NCBI GenBank assembly: GCA_016716885.1
Contig: JADJUV010000021.1
Coordinates: 14,940 to 78,939 of the forward strand
Direction: 5' to 3'
From: Candidatus Trichofilum aggregatum
GTDB taxonomy: Bacteria; Chloroflexota; Anaerolineae; Promineifilales; Promineifilaceae
DNA length: 64,000 nucleotides
Part shown: one piece after another, positions 55,300 through 63,788 of the stretch
How positions within the stretch are numbered: the first letter of the stretch is position 1
Layout: the number at the start of each line of letters is the position of its first letter
Program-made: the position numbers and the translations under genes
The notes under the pieces: generated by a model
The model's database searches: none
What the model was told of the DNA's origin: nothing
The model's input: only the letters and a program-made list of their open reading frames with translations

Positions 55300-56325
55300 A
55301 TGACCCCATTATCCTTTATCCGCACATGGCTAAAGAAGGCCATCGTTAGACTTCTCCCCCGGTTACAAACCCAACAAGCCGACCTGGCTGACGTTTATTT
55401 TGCCTACCGCCTTTTGTTAGAGCGCCAGCCTGAACCAAAGGGATGGCAAAACTGGTATGACCGTGTCCAACACGGCCTGACATTAGAGGTTTTACGGACA
55501 ACCTTCCTCACCTCGGCCGAATATCGCACTCAACATGATCCTGATCGGCATTTTTCTTTGGTGAAGACAGCCCATTTTCAGATTTATGTAGACCCGGATG
55601 ATGTAAGCGTGGGCCGCACAATCCACGAGCACCAAGAGTATGAACCACACCTCACCACGTTTTTGCTACGCGAGTTGCGTCCGGATATGAATTTCCTGGA
55701 TGTTGGGGCCAACATCGGCTGGTTCACGCTGTTGGCGGCCAGCCGCCTGACTGAGGGGCAAGTGATGGCGGTGGAACCGAATGGTTACAATGTGCAATTG
55801 CTGAACCGGAGTTTGATAGTCAATCAATTCAACCATGTGACGGTATACCCATTTGCCGCCACGGACGCGGCCGCGATCTTGGGGCTTAACTCTATTGGTT
55901 CAAATGGCCGCATTGCCCAGAGCAACCCGGCCATGCGCCAACAGCAATTTGTCCAGGGTTTACCCCTGGATCAACTTCTGCCCTCCACCACCAAAGTAGA
56001 TGTGTTGAAAATTGATATTGAGGGGTACGAATGGATCGCCTTCAAAGGTATGGCTCGCTTGCTCCAACAAAATCGCCCCCTCATTGTGACAGAGTTCCAC
56101 CCACAAGCCATTCGCGACTATACCGGTTATGCTCCCGAAGCCTATCTACAAACCTTGTTTGAGCTGGATTATGAGGTGAGCGTGTTACTGCCTGATGGCG
56201 AGGTGCAAGGGATGGCTGAAAAGGAAGCGATTATGGCCCATTGGCAAATGGTGAATGAACAGGCGGGGCGAACGGGGCAAATGCATCTGGATTTGGTGGC
56301 GCGGCCGCATCATTACCTTCCCTGA
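55300..56325 (+). CDS. FkbM-family methyltransferase with N-terminal DUF4214-like domain
   Basis: This 341-residue protein has in residues 28-75 a DUF4214-like helix pair (YFAYRLLLERQPEPKGWQNW, VLRTTFLTSAEYR), common in surface-glycan enzymes. The rest is a FkbM-type SAM methyltransferase: FLDVGANIGWFTLLAASRL is the SAM loop, VMAVEPN the ribose strand, and VDVLKIDIEGYEWIAFKGM the family's Asp-Glu-Gly active-site motif. The ATG follows ATTTAT, with no strong ribosome site. It probably O-methylates a sugar of a surface glycan. Confidence 0.88.
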   Translation: MTPLSFIRTWLKKAIVRLLPRLQTQQADLADVYFAYRLLLERQPEPKGWQNWYDRVQHGLTLEVLRTTFLTSAEYRTQHDPDRHFSLVKTAHFQIYVDPDDVSVGRTIHEHQEYEPHLTTFLLRELRPDMNFLDVGANIGWFTLLAASRLTEGQVMAVEPNGYNVQLLNRSLIVNQFNHVTVYPFAATDAAAILGLNSIGSNGRIAQSNPAMRQQQFVQGLPLDQLLPSTTKVDVLKIDIEGYEWIAFKGMARLLQQNRPLIVTEFHPQAIRDYTGYAPEAYLQTLFELDYEVSVLLPDGEVQGMAEKEAIMAHWQMVNEQAGRTGQMHLDLVARPHHYLP

Positions 56326-56339
56326 AAATTAACCACACC

Positions 56340-56846
56340 CTACCCTGGTTGATCATCCGCCAACTTAATCGCTACTTCCACTTCCCATTTCGTTTTGCGC
56401 GGCTCGATTTTAGGATCGGTGAGATAGGTCTCGTAGCGGCCGCGAAAGGCATCCCCTTTGGCATCGTCCCAGCGGTCCCAGGCGATGCCGTTGGTTTTGG
56501 CCCATTCGACCAGGGTTTTGTTGCCAGTATAGCCATTGCCCACGTAAACCAGACTGGCATAACGACCCGCTGGCAACACTCCCGCAGACACACGATTATC
56601 GCCTGGCAACGCGGCCGCGACCGGTGCGCCTACTTCCATATCCATTTCCCCAGCCATATCAATGACGTGGTAGCGCAGGAAAAGCGGGCCTGTTGCTTCT
56701 ACGCCCTGCTGTTCCAACCAAACAGTTATTTCCTTAAATAGTTTGCCTAACACTTTAAACATGCCTTTCATCGGTGTCTGGATACGTATGCCGATATAAG
56801 GCTTTTCGGCCCGGTAATCAATCCTGGGTTCGGTGACTGTAGTCAT
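56340..56846 (-). CDS. GyrI-like small-molecule-binding protein, copy A
   Basis: This is 168 residues from ATG 56846 (AGGACAAA before it); the frame extends to 56879. It is a GyrI / AraC effector-binding-like domain: IDYRAEKPYIGIRIQTPM, FLRYHVIDMAGEMDMEVGAP, VLPAGRYASLVYVGNGY and AWDRWDDAKGDAFRGRYETY. These proteins bind hydrophobic ligands in the cleft of two SHS2 motifs. Here it has no DNA-binding part. It is about 45 percent similar by eye to the next protein upstream and part of a three-gene cluster headed by a MerR regulator. Confidence 0.85.
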   Translation of the reverse strand: MTTVTEPRIDYRAEKPYIGIRIQTPMKGMFKVLGKLFKEITVWLEQQGVEATGPLFLRYHVIDMAGEMDMEVGAPVAAALPGDNRVSAGVLPAGRYASLVYVGNGYTGNKTLVEWAKTNGIAWDRWDDAKGDAFRGRYETYLTDPKIEPRKTKWEVEVAIKLADDQPG

Positions 56847-56929
56847 GGGTATTTGTCCTTTTCCTGGTACTTTCTCCATAGGGTCGTGAAGGTACAGTGG
56901 GTCTCGGCAAGAAACCCCCTGTTTTTACA

Positions 56930-57036
56930 AGCTTACTCGACTTTGGCGAAAATTAGAACGACCTCTGGAAATCTCTCAGTCTCTCAATCTCTTAGTCTCC
57001 AGAGGTAAGATTAAAAAACGCCAAACTCCAGAAGCT
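56930..57036 (+). repeat. 'ACTCGACTTTG' interspersed repeat, copy 2
   Basis: ACTCGACTTTGGCGAAAATT, ACGACCTCTGGAAATCTCTC, TAGTCTCCAGAGG and AAAAAACGCCAAACTCCAGA match 1018-1125. It separates the two GyrI-like genes and could have arisen or moved after their duplication. Confidence 0.75.
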
Positions 57037-57536
57037 TACTCATCGGCCAGTTTGATAGCGACTTCGGTCTCCCAATTGGCGGGGTCTGGCTCCTGATCCG
57101 GGTCGGTGTGGTATATCTCCAAACGAGAACGGAAGGCATCACCGTTCTCATCGTCCCAGCGATCCCAAGACAGACCATGCGCCTCGGCCCAGCCAATAAG
57201 GACAGCATTTGCTTCCATAAGGCCATCGTAAGGGCCGCGATAGAGGAGTGACGCATATTGGCCTGCGGGAAGAACGCCAAACGAAACGGAGCCGCTACCA
57301 GACAAACTCCCTTCTACGGGGTAAGCCATCTCAATATCGAGTTTTCCCGGCATATTAATGATGTGGTAGCGTATGAAGGGAGCACCGACCGGTGTTATCG
57401 CTTGTTTTACGAGCCAGGCGGCTGTTTCATCAAACAGTTGCGGTATCACCGTCGGCAACTCCGATACAGCGGCCTGGGTACGAATGCCCACGTAGGGCTG
57501 TTCATGGCGGTAGATTATCTTGGGTTCAGTCGTCAT
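57036..57536 (-). CDS. GyrI-like small-molecule-binding protein, copy B
   Basis: This 166-residue paralogue of copy A has MTTEPKIIYRHEQPYVGIRT, FIRYHIINMPGKLDIEMAYP, VLPAGQYASLLYRGPYDGLM and SWDRWDDENGDAFRSRLEIY. The Glu/Asp and aromatic residues of the ligand pocket are conserved. It starts 2 bases after the MerR gene's stop, with AAGGAGAAT inside the end of that gene, so both are translated from one message. It may bind the same ligand as the MerR protein's C-terminal domain and act as a drug or metabolite buffer. Confidence 0.87.
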   Translation of the reverse strand: MTTEPKIIYRHEQPYVGIRTQAAVSELPTVIPQLFDETAAWLVKQAITPVGAPFIRYHIINMPGKLDIEMAYPVEGSLSGSGSVSFGVLPAGQYASLLYRGPYDGLMEANAVLIGWAEAHGLSWDRWDDENGDAFRSRLEIYHTDPDQEPDPANWETEVAIKLADE

Positions 57537-57538
57537 CG

Positions 57539-58378
57539 TTATTCTCCTTTTTCAACCGGATATTGAATTTCTGTCACATAGGTTGGATCATCCAGGCGAA
57601 TGGGGGTTCGGTTATATAAATTGATCTCCCGATCCGCACCGGCAATACGATAGTTGTTGGCCTCAATCCAGGTGCTGACGGCTTCGTGGGCTTCGTTGAT
57701 GGTGTTGTAGGGGCCGTAATGAATGGTGGTCGCCATCAGGGCCGCCGGGAGTTCGTGAACACACATGCGTCCGTTGTCTGGCACGCGGCCGCGAACAAAG
57801 AATGCGGCCGCGCCATCCACATCCGTCTCCTTGTACTCACTGTCATACCACAGCACCAGCGTTTGACCACCGTGACCGGGGTTTGGCCCTAGCGCTGTCC
57901 CTACATGGTCGCCCAACGCTTCATATACCTCAGCAAACAGCGCCCCAACCGCACTGTGATGGGGCAGAATCGCCCGCACTGAGGCGACGAGCTGCGGTTC
58001 AATTTGTTTAAGGATCACATCATAAGGTGATACCTGTTCCTCTCGTTCGATTTGCTGCAAACGCGTTTCAACTTCAAGAAGCTGACTCTGCGCCTCGGCA
58101 AGCTGCTGACTGAGCTGGGCATGACGCAGACGGAGCATACCGCGCATCTGTTCGGGGGTTAAGCCTTCAGCCAGAACCGCACCAATCTGCTCCAAAGAGA
58201 AGCCCAGCCCTTTCAAAGCCAGGATACGATGCAAGCGGGGCAATTGGCTGGCCGAATAGTAGCGGTAGCCGGTAAACCGATCGACTTTAATGGGTTTGAG
58301 CAAACCTATTTCGTCGTAATAGCGCAAGGTAGGCACCGATATCTGCACGAGCCGGGAGAATTCGCCGATCTTGATCAT
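57539..58378 (-). CDS. MerR-family regulator with GyrI-like ligand domain
   Basis: This 279-residue protein has an N-terminal MerR winged helix: IGEFSRLVQISVPTLRYYDE, then GLLKPIKVDRFTGYRYYSAS and LPRLHRILALKGLGFSLEQI. A coiled coil follows (LSQQLAEAQSQLLEVETRLQ), then a GyrI-like effector domain (LVASVRAILPHHSAVGALFA, MCVHELPAALMATTIHYGPY). This is the layout of BmrR/TipA-type multidrug-sensing activators. It probably controls itself and the two downstream GyrI-like genes by twisting a long-spacer promoter. The promoter should lie between 58379 and 58500, where an inverted GAATCGAGGCTTTAGCC repeat is found. Confidence 0.9.
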   Translation of the reverse strand: MIKIGEFSRLVQISVPTLRYYDEIGLLKPIKVDRFTGYRYYSASQLPRLHRILALKGLGFSLEQIGAVLAEGLTPEQMRGMLRLRHAQLSQQLAEAQSQLLEVETRLQQIEREEQVSPYDVILKQIEPQLVASVRAILPHHSAVGALFAEVYEALGDHVGTALGPNPGHGGQTLVLWYDSEYKETDVDGAAAFFVRGRVPDNGRMCVHELPAALMATTIHYGPYNTINEAHEAVSTWIEANNYRIAGADREINLYNRTPIRLDDPTYVTEIQYPVEKGE

Positions 58379-59214
58379 TCCACCACACCTGAAAATAACT
58401 TTCCCTTGTGCTTCCGCTACTCAGAAACAAGGCGGATTCGTGTCCGGAATCGAGGCTTTAGCCGGTCAACGCTGGCCCGCTAAAGCGTCTACGCCGAAGC
58501 GCATAGCCTTGTTTCTGCTCTTATTGAACGGGCGCACCGCCTGTGGATACTCTCAGAAGAAACGCTTTAATTATGGCCCAAGTATAAACCCTCAAGCCAC
58601 TTGAGAGTCAAGACAAATGTTCTACAGAGATTACCATTCAACGGAGCACTCACCAAGGTGGATGAAAACTTTAACCACAGATTTCACAGATGAGTCTACT
58701 GAAATAACGCACGCCAAGGCGCCAAGAACGCCAAGTCACCAGAGAAAAATTCGTGTTAATTCGTGCAATTCGTGGCTTCTTTCAGTAAACCCACAGATTG
58801 ACACAGATTTTTCTTTTCTCTGCGTTCTCTGCGTCTCTGCGGTTCGTTATTTTCGTAGGAACTCGCCACTCGCACACTCGCCACTCGCCACTTGTTTTCA
58901 CACGAGCCACCTGCCGAGTTCCCCTGAGTTCCTACGAGTTCCCCCGACTCTCTCACTCCCAATCGCCAATCACAAAGGGCTATGCTAGACTAGAGGCCAT
59001 CCCATTTGCCCATACCCTAACCTGAGCAAGTCAGAACCAAAAGAAGGAACACAGAGGGCCATAAAGATGACACAGAGAGTCACAGGGTTTTAAGAACAAT
59101 CCGCTTTTTTCTCTGTAAATCTTTGCGTCTTCACCTCTGTGCGCTCTGTGTCACCTCTTTTCCCCCTTCTACCCACCAATCTGGCTCCAGGTCCTGCATC
59201 CCCAAGGAGACCCT
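58379..59214. other. Repeat-rich spacer
   Basis: It contains an inverted-repeat fragment (GAATCGAGGCTTTAGCCGGT, 58447), CCACAGATTTCACAGATGAG (58675), then ACACAGATTTTTCTTTTCTC with TGCGTTCTCTGCGTCTCTGC (58801-58845), which recurs at 62471-62510. No protein-like frame was found. Confidence 0.65.
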
Positions 59215-60765
59215 ATGCGTGCCGCCGATCTGCCCCTTTATTACAACGCCATCCACATCCTGGAGCACAATCTGGCCGAACGAGCCGATAAAGTAGCCCT
59301 GTGTAGCCCGTCGCGCACCCTGACGTTCCGTGAAGTAAGTGATGAGGTTAACCAGGTTGCCAACGCCCTGCGCCGTCTGGGCGTGCGGCTGGGAGATGTG
59401 GTTGGGGTGCTGGCTTTTGATTCGCCGGAATGGGTGACGGTTTTCTTCGGCACGCTCAAGATTGGCGCGGTATCGCTTGGTATAAACACGCTACTGACGC
59501 CCGCCGAGCATGATTTCATTTTGCGGGACAGCCATTGCCGGGTGCTGGTGGTGCAAGATACTCTCTGGCCGGCCCTGGAGCCGGTTTGTGCTAACCACCC
59601 GTTTGTGGAGCAGGTGATTGTGATTGGGAACGCGGCCGCATCTCCCGCCCTCTCCTACACCGACTGGATCGCCAGCGAACCCACCCAGGCCCACACCCAA
59701 GAAACCCACCGCGAAGATTTGGCTACCCTCAACTACTCCAGCGGCACCACCGGCCAACCCAAGGGCATTCCCCACGCCCACAAAGATTTGCCCCTCACCG
59801 CCCAACTGTGGGGCGTCAACATTCTCGGTCTGCGCGAAAGTGATCGCACCTTTGCCGTCGCCAAACTGTTCTTCACCTTTGGCACGGGCGGCAACCTGAT
59901 TTTCCCCTGGTATGTGGGGGCCAGCGTCGTCCTTTACCCCGGCCCACCCCGCCTCATCAGCAACGTCCTTGACCTGATTGTGCGTTTCCGGCCCACCATT
60001 TTCTATAACGCCCCCACCGGTTATGCCATGGCCCTGGCTATGCCCGACCTTACCGAAAAATACGATCTCTCCTCGCTGCGTCTGTGCGTTTCCGCGGGCG
60101 AATCGCTGCCCGCCCCCATATGGCAACAGTGGAAAGAGCGCACCGGTCTGGACACCATTGACGGCATCGGCGCGACCGAGATTTATCACATTTTCCTGTC
60201 TAATCGGCCCGGCGACATTCGTCCCGGTAGTAGCGGTAAACCGTTTAAGGGGTTTGAACTGCGACTGGTGGATGAGATGGGCAACGACGTACCGCCGGGA
60301 GAGATCGGCAACCTGCTGGTGAAGGGAGAGACAACGGCCTCCTATTATTTGCATCAGTATGAAAAGAGCCGCCAGACCTTTCGCGGTGAATGGTTTTTTA
60401 CGGGCGACAAATATGTGGTGGATGAGGATGGTTACTACTGGCACGCCGGTCGCTCCGATGACATGATCAAGGCGGGTGGCATCTGGGTCTCCCCCACCGA
60501 GGTGGAAAGTACCCTGCTCAGCCATGCCGCCGTGCTGGAATGTGCCGTGGTCGGCGTGGCCGATCAGTCTGGGCTGTATAAACCGAAGGCGTTTGTGGTG
60601 CTGCGGCCCGATTTTGCCCCATCTGCCGAACTGTCCCAGGAATTGATTGCTTATTGTCGGGAGAAGATGGCGGAATATAAGCGGCCGCGATGGATTGAGT
60701 TTGTGCCCGAACTACCCAAAACCGCCACCGGCAAAATCCAACGGTTCAGGCTTCGGGCCGGTTAG
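59215..60765 (+). CDS. Benzoate-CoA-ligase-family acyl-CoA synthetase
   Basis: This 516-residue member of the ANL superfamily activates a carboxylic acid as acyl-AMP and then as its CoA thioester. Motifs are the ATP-binding LNYSSGTTGQPKGIPH, IDGIGATEIYHIFLSN (benzoate-CoA-ligase-type A5 motif), EWFFTGDKYVVDEDGYYWHAGRSDD and the C-terminal Lys in LPKTATGKIQRF. The start LPLYYNAIHILEHNLAERAD matches benzoate/aryl-CoA ligases rather than acetyl-CoA synthetases. The chosen ATG follows AAGGAGACCCT. The true substrate (benzoate, a related aromatic acid or a short acid) is not decided by sequence. No ring-cleavage genes are next to it. Confidence 0.88.
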   Translation: MRAADLPLYYNAIHILEHNLAERADKVALCSPSRTLTFREVSDEVNQVANALRRLGVRLGDVVGVLAFDSPEWVTVFFGTLKIGAVSLGINTLLTPAEHDFILRDSHCRVLVVQDTLWPALEPVCANHPFVEQVIVIGNAAASPALSYTDWIASEPTQAHTQETHREDLATLNYSSGTTGQPKGIPHAHKDLPLTAQLWGVNILGLRESDRTFAVAKLFFTFGTGGNLIFPWYVGASVVLYPGPPRLISNVLDLIVRFRPTIFYNAPTGYAMALAMPDLTEKYDLSSLRLCVSAGESLPAPIWQQWKERTGLDTIDGIGATEIYHIFLSNRPGDIRPGSSGKPFKGFELRLVDEMGNDVPPGEIGNLLVKGETTASYYLHQYEKSRQTFRGEWFFTGDKYVVDEDGYYWHAGRSDDMIKAGGIWVSPTEVESTLLSHAAVLECAVVGVADQSGLYKPKAFVVLRPDFAPSAELSQELIAYCREKMAEYKRPRWIEFVPELPKTATGKIQRFRLRAG

Positions 60766-60945
60766 CCCTGGTATAAAGAGAAGAAAATCGGCCACGAATT
60801 TCACCCTCGTCCATTGACCTTGGGGATGCTTCGGGTAACTGCGGACAAACCTTCTGTCGGTTAGGTGACTCATTCGTGAAATTCGTGGCTAAATTCCGGT
60901 AATCCTATCCGTGTCATCCGGAAATCCGGGACTAATTTTAAAGAG

Positions 60946-62310
60946 ATGAGTCAGACAAAGTTTTTGCTGGATGAGAGTCGTATCCCTAAAGCCTGGTACA
61001 ACATCAATGCCGACATGCCTGTACCACCACAACCGGTACTGCACCCAGGCACCAAAGAGCCGGTCACGCCGGATTTTCTCTCGGTGCTGTTTCCCATGAG
61101 CCTGATCATGCAGGAGATGAGTCCCGACCGTTGGATTGAGATTCCTGAGCCTGTGCGTGAAATCTATAAGCTGTGGCGACCCACGCCGATGCTGCGGGCG
61201 GTACGGCTGGAAAAGGCATTGGATACCCCGGCTCATATTTATTACAAGTATGAAGGGGTTAGCCCGGTGGGGTCTCATAAACCGAACACGGCAGTGGCCC
61301 AGGCGTTTTTTAATAAGGAAGCGGGCACGAAGGCTCTAACAACGGAAACGGGGGCGGGCCAGTGGGGTTCGTCGCTGGCGATGGCCTGTCATTTCTTTGG
61401 CCTGGAGCTGGAAGTGTATATGGTGAAGGTGTCGTATCACCAAAAGCCGTATCGGCGCATCATTATGCAAAACTTTGGGGCTGAGGTATATGCCAGCCCG
61501 ACGGATCGCACCAATTACGGGCGGGCGTTGCTCAGCCAGGACCCGGATTCACCCGGTTCGTTGGGGATTGCTATTTCGGAAGCGGTGGAAGCGGCCGCGA
61601 CATCCGGCGGCAGCAAAAAGTATAGTCTTGGCTCGGTGCTGAACCATGTGCTGATGCACCAGACCGTGATCGGCCTGGAAGCGTTGGAGCAGATGGAGTT
61701 GGCGGGTGAATACCCGGACATTGTCATTGGTTGTGCTGGCGGTGGTTCTAATTTTGCTGGTTTTGCTTTCCCATTCCTGCACCAAAACCTGACCAACGGC
61801 AAGAGTAGCCGCATTGTGGCCGTAGAACCGGCTTCATGTCCTAGCCTGACCCAAGGAACCTACACCTTTGATTATGGTGACACAGCGGCGATGGCTCCCA
61901 TTGTGAAGATGCACACGCTGGGGCACACCTTTGTGCCACCGGGAATTCATGCGGGTGGCTTGCGTTATCATGGCATGTCCCCGCAGGTGAGTGCGCTGGT
62001 TCATGCCGGGTATATCGAGGCCAGGGCGGCGCATCAACTGGAAACGTTCGCGGCCGCGGTGCAATTCTCCCGCACTGAAGGCATCATCCCGGCCCCGGAA
62101 TCCGCTCACGCCATTCGTGCCGCCATTGACGAAGCCCTTAAGTGCAAAGAAACGGGTGAAAAGAAAGTGATCGCCTTCAACCTCTCCGGGCATGGACATT
62201 TTGACATGACCGCCTACGAGGCGTACATGCAAGGGGAACTACAAGATTACGCCTACCCTGCCGAAGCCGTAGCCGAGGCGATGACCCACCTGCCAGAAAC
62301 AGCGTTTTAG
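60946..62310 (+). CDS. trpB2: Tryptophan synthase beta-like PLP enzyme (TrpB2 type)
   Basis: This 454-residue PLP enzyme of fold type II has the Schiff-base Lys in GVSPVGSHKPNTA and the PLP-phosphate loop CAGGGSNFAGFAF. The insertions TGAGQWGSSLAMACHFF and HTLGHTFVPPGIHAGGLRYH are those of the longer TrpB2 branch. It condenses indole with serine, probably without a TrpA partner; no trpA gene is adjacent. The ATG lies about 180 bases after the CoA-ligase gene and has a TTTAAAGAG ribosome site. In many genomes TrpB2 acts as an indole-salvage enzyme. Confidence 0.93.
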   Translation: MSQTKFLLDESRIPKAWYNINADMPVPPQPVLHPGTKEPVTPDFLSVLFPMSLIMQEMSPDRWIEIPEPVREIYKLWRPTPMLRAVRLEKALDTPAHIYYKYEGVSPVGSHKPNTAVAQAFFNKEAGTKALTTETGAGQWGSSLAMACHFFGLELEVYMVKVSYHQKPYRRIIMQNFGAEVYASPTDRTNYGRALLSQDPDSPGSLGIAISEAVEAAATSGGSKKYSLGSVLNHVLMHQTVIGLEALEQMELAGEYPDIVIGCAGGGSNFAGFAFPFLHQNLTNGKSSRIVAVEPASCPSLTQGTYTFDYGDTAAMAPIVKMHTLGHTFVPPGIHAGGLRYHGMSPQVSALVHAGYIEARAAHQLETFAAAVQFSRTEGIIPAPESAHAIRAAIDEALKCKETGEKKVIAFNLSGHGHFDMTAYEAYMQGELQDYAYPAEAVAEAMTHLPETAF

Positions 62311-62436
62311 CGAACGAAAAACGAAAAGCTATCAGCTTGTCAGCCCTGCTTTTCTATGCCGGGCTGACTGGCTGATGGCTGACAGGCTATCTTCACAGGA
62401 GTTCCCCATGAGCGGGGCGCTCACAAAGATGAATGA

Positions 62437-62535
62437 AAATTTATCCACAGATGACACAGATTCACACAGATTTTTCTTTTCTCTGCGTTCTCTGCGCCTC
62501 TGCGGTTCATTATTTTCGTAGGAGTTCCCCATGGG
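62437..62535 (+). repeat. 'CACAGATTTTTCTTTTCTCT' spacer repeat
   Basis: ACACAGATTTTTCTTTTCTC, TGCGTTCTCTGCGCCTCTGC and GGTTCATTATTTTCGTAGGA match the block at 58801-58860 almost exactly. The spacer 62311-62644 also contains a hairpin around GCTGACTGGCTGATGG and no supported gene. Confidence 0.7.
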
Positions 62536-62644
62536 CCTACGGCGCACCAAGATGAATGAAAATAACGCCACCATTTTCATCCTCATCCGTGTTCTTTCCT
62601 ATCCGTGTTTCCATTATCCGTGGCTATTTTCGCAGGAGTGTTTT

Positions 62645-63198
62645 ATGTTGAAGGGTGAAAGGGTGTTGTTGCGGGCGATGGAGCGCGGGGATTTGGAGCG
62701 GCTATGGCAGTTCAACAACGATCTGGCGGTGGAGTTGGCGGGGGTGGCGACCCGCCCATGCCGCAGTCGTTGGCGCGGTTAGAAGCGGAGTTTGCGACCA
62801 AGGTGGGGAGTGGCGGCCGCGACGGGTCCTCATTCGTCATTGAAGCCGATGGGCAGGTGATTGGGCATTGTGGTCTTTTTAATTTTAATGATACGACGCA
62901 CACCTGCGAGCTAGGGATCACCATTGGTGATAAGGCGTATTGGGGTAAACATTATGGTCGGGAAGTGGTGGGTCTACTGCTGGAATACGCCTTCCGTTAC
63001 CGCAACCTGCGGCGCGTCTTTTTACGCACCGATGGCCGCAACATTCGCGGACAGAAGGCGTACAAAGCGTGTGGCTTTGTGGAAGAAGGGCGGCTCCGTG
63101 CCCATGCTTACAGCGATGGGGCGTATGATGATCTCGTTTACATGGGCATCCTGCGCGAAGAGTGGCAGAATCAACCGAACGCCCAGGAGAAGGAATGA
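62645..63198 (+). CDS. GNAT-family acetyltransferase, frameshifted
   Basis: Two frames make one acetyltransferase of about 185 residues. The first (from ATG 62645) gives MLKGERVLLRAMERGDLERL, the second continues LEAEFATKVGSGGRDGSSFV through the acetyl-CoA motif (GITIGDKAYWGKHYGREVVG) and the motif B helix (IRGQKAYKACGFVEEGRLRA) to the stop at 63198. The change is at the G run near 62739-62744 (GCGGGGGTGGCG); one missing G would restore VELAGGGDPPMPQS. It belongs to the RimJ/RimL-like branch. The ribosome site is AGGAGTG. The target, an N-terminus or small molecule, is unknown. Confidence 0.82.
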
Positions 63199-63306
63199 TT
63201 TCGTCTGTATGTGACTGCTGATAGATGACGCGGCCGCGGCTCATCGTTATGGTGAATTCCTAGGCCTGCCAGTGGTGTTCGCCTGAGCATGAGGATGGAA
63301 TAGGGG

Positions 63307-63393
63307 TGGCTCCGCGTCCACACCTACAGCAACGGCGCGTATGACGACCTGGTATTCATGGGCATCCTACGCGACGAGTGGCAAAATCATTAA
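63307..63393 (+). pseudogene. 3' fragment of a second GNAT gene
   Basis: The in-frame sequence reads WLRVHTYSNGAYDDLV and FMGILRDEWQNH to a stop at 63393. This is nearly the same as RLRAHAYSDGAYDDLV and YMGILREEWQNQ at the end of the gene just upstream, so a tandem duplicate has been almost wholly lost. The bases between (63199-63300) show no GNAT remains. Confidence 0.8.
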
Positions 63394-63418
63394 TGTCCAA
63401 CAGATGACTTCTTGTACA

Positions 63419-63772
63419 CTAAGTCCTCATATCTTTTCGATGTAATGCACTGAGTAGACCACCAATTTTCCCAATACCGATCTTGTCCCTAGCTGCGATC
63501 CTTATAGCTTCTTCAGTAAATTTAGCTTCGGGACGAGCAATAAGGATAAAATCGCCAGCCTTTAGCATTGATGGTTTGGAATGATAATCATGCAAGGTAT
63601 ATAGATAGCTGTCACTCAAGTGCACAATAACTTCGGGTAAAGGGCTTATTCTCTCAATTCGATACAAAATATCGCTATCATGTCTAATGACCGAAGAATT
63701 GACCACTCTGCTGTGCTCTTTCATGCGTTCTCTAAAATAACGGATTATGCTAAAGTGTAAATTTCTTCCCAT
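63419..63772 (-). CDS. Hypothetical protein next to a nucleotidyltransferase-like gene
   Basis: This 117-residue protein is rich in Arg, Lys, Ile and His. It starts 16 bases after the stop of the partial gene at 63789, so they are probably one operon. It has an N-terminal basic helix (FSIIRYFRERMKEHSRVVNS), strands (LPEVIVHLSDSYLYTL) and a C-terminal GIGKIGGLLSALHRKD. I do not recognise a family. Base composition is clearly AT-richer than the neighbouring genes and there is no GCGGCCGC site after 63237, which points to recent acquisition. It could be the partner half of a two-gene toxin-antitoxin or accessory module, but nothing proves it. Confidence 0.55.
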   Translation of the reverse strand: MGRNLHFSIIRYFRERMKEHSRVVNSSVIRHDSDILYRIERISPLPEVIVHLSDSYLYTLHDYHSKPSMLKAGDFILIARPEAKFTEEAIRIAARDKIGIGKIGGLLSALHRKDMRT

Positions 63773-63788
63773 ATAATTAGCTCTTTTT

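Noticed and set aside
59491..60525. 344-codon open frame on the minus strand
   Set aside because: It is the antisense shadow of the acyl-CoA ligase, rich in Gly/Val with no domain.
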